Shown in pieces: positions 21,231 through 22,989 of a DNA stretch of 22,989 bases; the stretch's first letter is position 1; every line of letters starts with the position of its first letter. Source of the DNA: a virus; the IMG/VR virus record IMGVR_UViG_3300043392_000004, positions 1-22,989 of that record; one strand, written 5' to 3'. Made by a program: the position numbers and the translations under genes. The notes under the pieces are model-generated. The model saw nothing but the letters and a program-made list of their open reading frames with translations. It was not told the DNA's origin and made no database searches.

Positions 21231-21259
21231 ATTGTATCCTACCTTTAACGTCCTGTCAA
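21231..21259 (-). promoter_or_regulatory. Near-consensus sigma70 promoter for the SSB-to-clpP operon
   Basis: On the minus strand, a perfect -35 TTGACA (21254-21259), a 17-base spacer and -10 TACAAT (21231-21236, one mismatch to TATAAT). The expected start is near 21224, within an ATGTACAT palindrome (21222-21229) that could be an operator. The TGA of the -35 is also the stop of the upstream HNH gene. It would serve host RNA polymerase. Confidence 0.87.
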
Positions 21260-21660
21260 GGTTTGTTACAATTATTTTCTTTCCATTGCCGCACCCACTT
21301 ATACGCTGACCATCCATACTCTTTACTCAATTCTGTGGGAGAGCACTGTGTCTCCTTCCACTTCTTAAAAGCTTCGGTATGGATATATGAATATCGTTCC
21401 TTATTTGTTTTGATTGCGTGTTCGTGTCCTGATATACATTCAAGATGTTCGATGTTCTGGCAAGCACGATTCCCGCACAAGTGGTTAATCTCGTAGCCTT
21501 CTGGAATTTCTCCTCTCCGTGCCCTCCAGATAAACCTATGGAACATCTCAAGTGTATCGCCCCAGCGTTTACGAAAATAACCATCTTGATTCAGCTTATG
21601 TGAAAGCGGAATATAACAGCCATCCTCTGTCGTAACAAAAACAAGCGGTTTAGTGTACAT
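21256..21660 (-). CDS. HNH endonuclease inserted after DNA polymerase
   Basis: A 134-aa HNH_3-type nuclease. The core is H41-RFIWRARRG, then GYEIN59-H60-LC62-GNRAC67-QNIEHLE, with the downstream GHEHAIKTN, and a helix-turn-helix-like C-terminus (SPTELSKEYGWSAYKWVRQW) that probably recognises DNA. Such enzymes often sit in or beside phage DNA polymerase genes as selfish elements. The ATG overlaps the polymerase stop by 11 bases (ATGTACACTAA). Its own stop lies in the -35 box of the next promoter. It may also be a neutral or host-excluding homing gene; activity is not shown. Confidence 0.88.
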   Translation of the reverse strand: MYTKPLVFVTTEDGCYIPLSHKLNQDGYFRKRWGDTLEMFHRFIWRARRGEIPEGYEINHLCGNRACQNIEHLECISGHEHAIKTNKERYSYIHTEAFKKWKETQCSPTELSKEYGWSAYKWVRQWKENNCNKP

Positions 21661-22989
21661 CGGCCCAAGTCCTTCCTATATGTCCTTCAGCGCCTACTGG
21701 ACACCTGAAGTTAAGTTTTTCACCAGCTTCTTTAGCTGAAGCGACCACAATATCCACGATCTGTTGTGCATCTTTTTCGTAACCTTCGATGCAAACTTCA
21801 TCATGGACAAAAGCCAGTAGCTTGTAGTCTATCTTAGCAGCTTTTAGATTGGCTGTCAAGCAGATAATCCACTGTTTCGCAATGATAGCTCCTGCTGATT
21901 GCAGTAAACTATTCAGAGCGGCGTGCTCAGATCGAACCCAAACTTTTCGGCCATCCAAAGCAGGCACAAAACCTTTTGCAGCAATCTTATCAACCTTAGC
22001 CTTTAGCTTCTTTAAAGCAGGTGTGTTGTTCAAAAAGTTGTCAATCAGTTTAGCCCCCTGTTTAGCCGAGCCTCCAACAGTAGTCCCTACTTTAGCTGCC
22101 CCTGCACCATACAGCACGCTATATGTCAATGTCTTACTTAAGTTCCTTGCATCTTTATGCTCCTGTTTATCTTCTTTTGCTGTCCCCATCGGAACAAGAC
22201 CAAAGGCTTGTGTATTCTTCCAGTGTACATCACCTTCCAGTAGTTCTCGCTGCCACTCAGAATCTTGCATATAGTGCGCTAGACACCTCAGCTCAATACC
22301 TGATAAGTCACAGCCGATCAAGACACGATCCTCTTCAACAGTCCAGCAAGCCCTACACTCAGCTCCATAAATAGAGGACGTATTCGGAATCTGCGCTAAA
22401 TTTGGACTTGAATGCGTACAACGACCGGTAACAGCACCGTTGGTTATAACTTTCCCGTGAACCCTTCCGTCCTTACCAACAGCTTCCATCCATGACTCGA
22501 TCTGGCTGATACGCTTGTTAAGCATCAGATATTCAGCAATGATCTGAGCCTCTGGAATCTTGATACCTGCCAGAACAGTCTCGTCAATCTTCGGAATACC
22601 TGTCTCGGTAAACTCCTTAGGCTTCCACCCAAGTTCCTTTAATCGTTCTCCGATCTGTTGTCGTGATCCGGGGTTGAAAGTAACCACGCTGTCCTTGAGT
22701 CTCTTTCCTGTTTTGTCAGAGTATCGCTCAACAGTGACAGGTGGCCATCTCTGTTGCATTCGCTCATATATTCCTGCCACTTTTGACTTGATGTCAGTAA
22801 GTAAACAGGTTGTATAGATTTGGTCAAGTTTAAACCCATTCCTCTCTTGCTCTGCAATGATGGCAGCAACACTGTGTTCAAGTTCCAACGACTCAAGACT
22901 AAACTGTTTCTCATTAAAGTCATTGACCAGTTTGAGATACAGCTTAGCAGTTACTTCCACATCACGTACGCAATACTCATCAAGAAGCC
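21650..22989 (-). CDS. Family A DNA polymerase, C-terminal part (cut by window edge)
   Basis: The frame stays open to the last base, so the start lies outside the window; the in-frame GTG at 22960 is not the real start. The first visible residues LLDEYCVRDVEVT are the third exonuclease motif (YxxxD) of a 3'-5' proofreading domain. Polymerase motifs follow: A, GCDLSGIELRCLAHYM; B, R-NLS-K-TLT-Y-SVL-YG with a Tyr (22121-22123) at the position equal to E. coli F762; C, FVHDEV. It ends RTWADVH. Its motifs match the T7 gp5 class closely. It would copy the phage genome with the SSB encoded downstream. Confidence 0.95.
   Translation of the reverse strand, partial: LLDEYCVRDVEVTAKLYLKLVNDFNEKQFSLESLELEHSVAAIIAEQERNGFKLDQIYTTCLLTDIKSKVAGIYERMQQRWPPVTVERYSDKTGKRLKDSVVTFNPGSRQQIGERLKELGWKPKEFTETGIPKIDETVLAGIKIPEAQIIAEYLMLNKRISQIESWMEAVGKDGRVHGKVITNGAVTGRCTHSSPNLAQIPNTSSIYGAECRACWTVEEDRVLIGCDLSGIELRCLAHYMQDSEWQRELLEGDVHWKNTQAFGLVPMGTAKEDKQEHKDARNLSKTLTYSVLYGAGAAKVGTTVGGSAKQGAKLIDNFLNNTPALKKLKAKVDKIAAKGFVPALDGRKVWVRSEHAALNSLLQSAGAIIAKQWIICLTANLKAAKIDYKLLAFVHDEVCIEGYEKDAQQIVDIVVASAKEAGEKLNFRCPVGAEGHIGRTWADVH

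Noticed and set aside
22958-22960. GTG as the start of DNA polymerase
   Set aside because: The frame remains open to the window end and the codons before it encode an exonuclease motif (EYCVRD), so the gene is simply truncated by the window.

Overview
The window is a piece of a lytic, podovirus-type tailed bacteriophage genome with T7-like replication and tail proteins. Evidence includes T7-type tail-tube adaptor and nozzle proteins, an endonuclease I very close to T7 gp3, a gp6-like exonuclease, an acidic-tailed ssDNA-binding protein and a family A DNA polymerase. No integrase, repressor, CRISPR array or insertion sequence was seen. The host cannot be named from this sequence. The sigma70-type promoter, the Shine-Dalgarno starts and the M15 endolysin suit a Gram-negative bacterium. 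The gene set (phoH, class I RNR, thyX, MazG, metallophosphoesterase, endonuclease I) resembles that of marine/aquatic SIO1-like podoviruses; this is an inference from gene content, not from a database search.

Layout: two convergent arms meet at a strong hairpin terminator near 11.43 kb. The left arm (2-11409, + strand) is the virion and lysis arm. It holds an S74-chaperone tail fibre, three small proteins, tail tubular proteins A- and B-like, an inserted HNH endonuclease, a short fibre-head-like protein, three Ala/Gln-rich putative internal virion (ejection) proteins, two small membrane proteins, a GTA-type holin, an M15 peptidase endolysin and an XhlA-like membrane protein.

The right arm (11457-22989, - strand) is the replication and nucleotide-metabolism arm. 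In transcription order it holds a DNA polymerase (cut by the window edge), an HNH gene, a near-consensus sigma70 promoter, a small protein, tRNA-Leu(UAA), SSB, 5'-3' exonuclease, endonuclease I, two tiny ORFs, ThyX, a hypothetical gene, MazG, a hypothetical gene, a metallophosphoesterase, a DUF3310 protein, a 51-aa protein, NrdB, NrdA, glutaredoxin, a hypothetical gene, PhoH, an HNH gene and a ClpP-like protease. Together ThyX, NrdAB, glutaredoxin and MazG would remodel host nucleotide pools, while exonuclease and endonuclease I process host and phage DNA.

Genes are packed almost without gaps. Three HNH homing-type endonucleases sit exactly at gene junctions. One of them, between phoH and clpP, carries at its C-terminus a diverged copy of the end of PhoH, a visible scar of its insertion. 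Several right-arm junctions share an identical 11-nt stop/start overlap.
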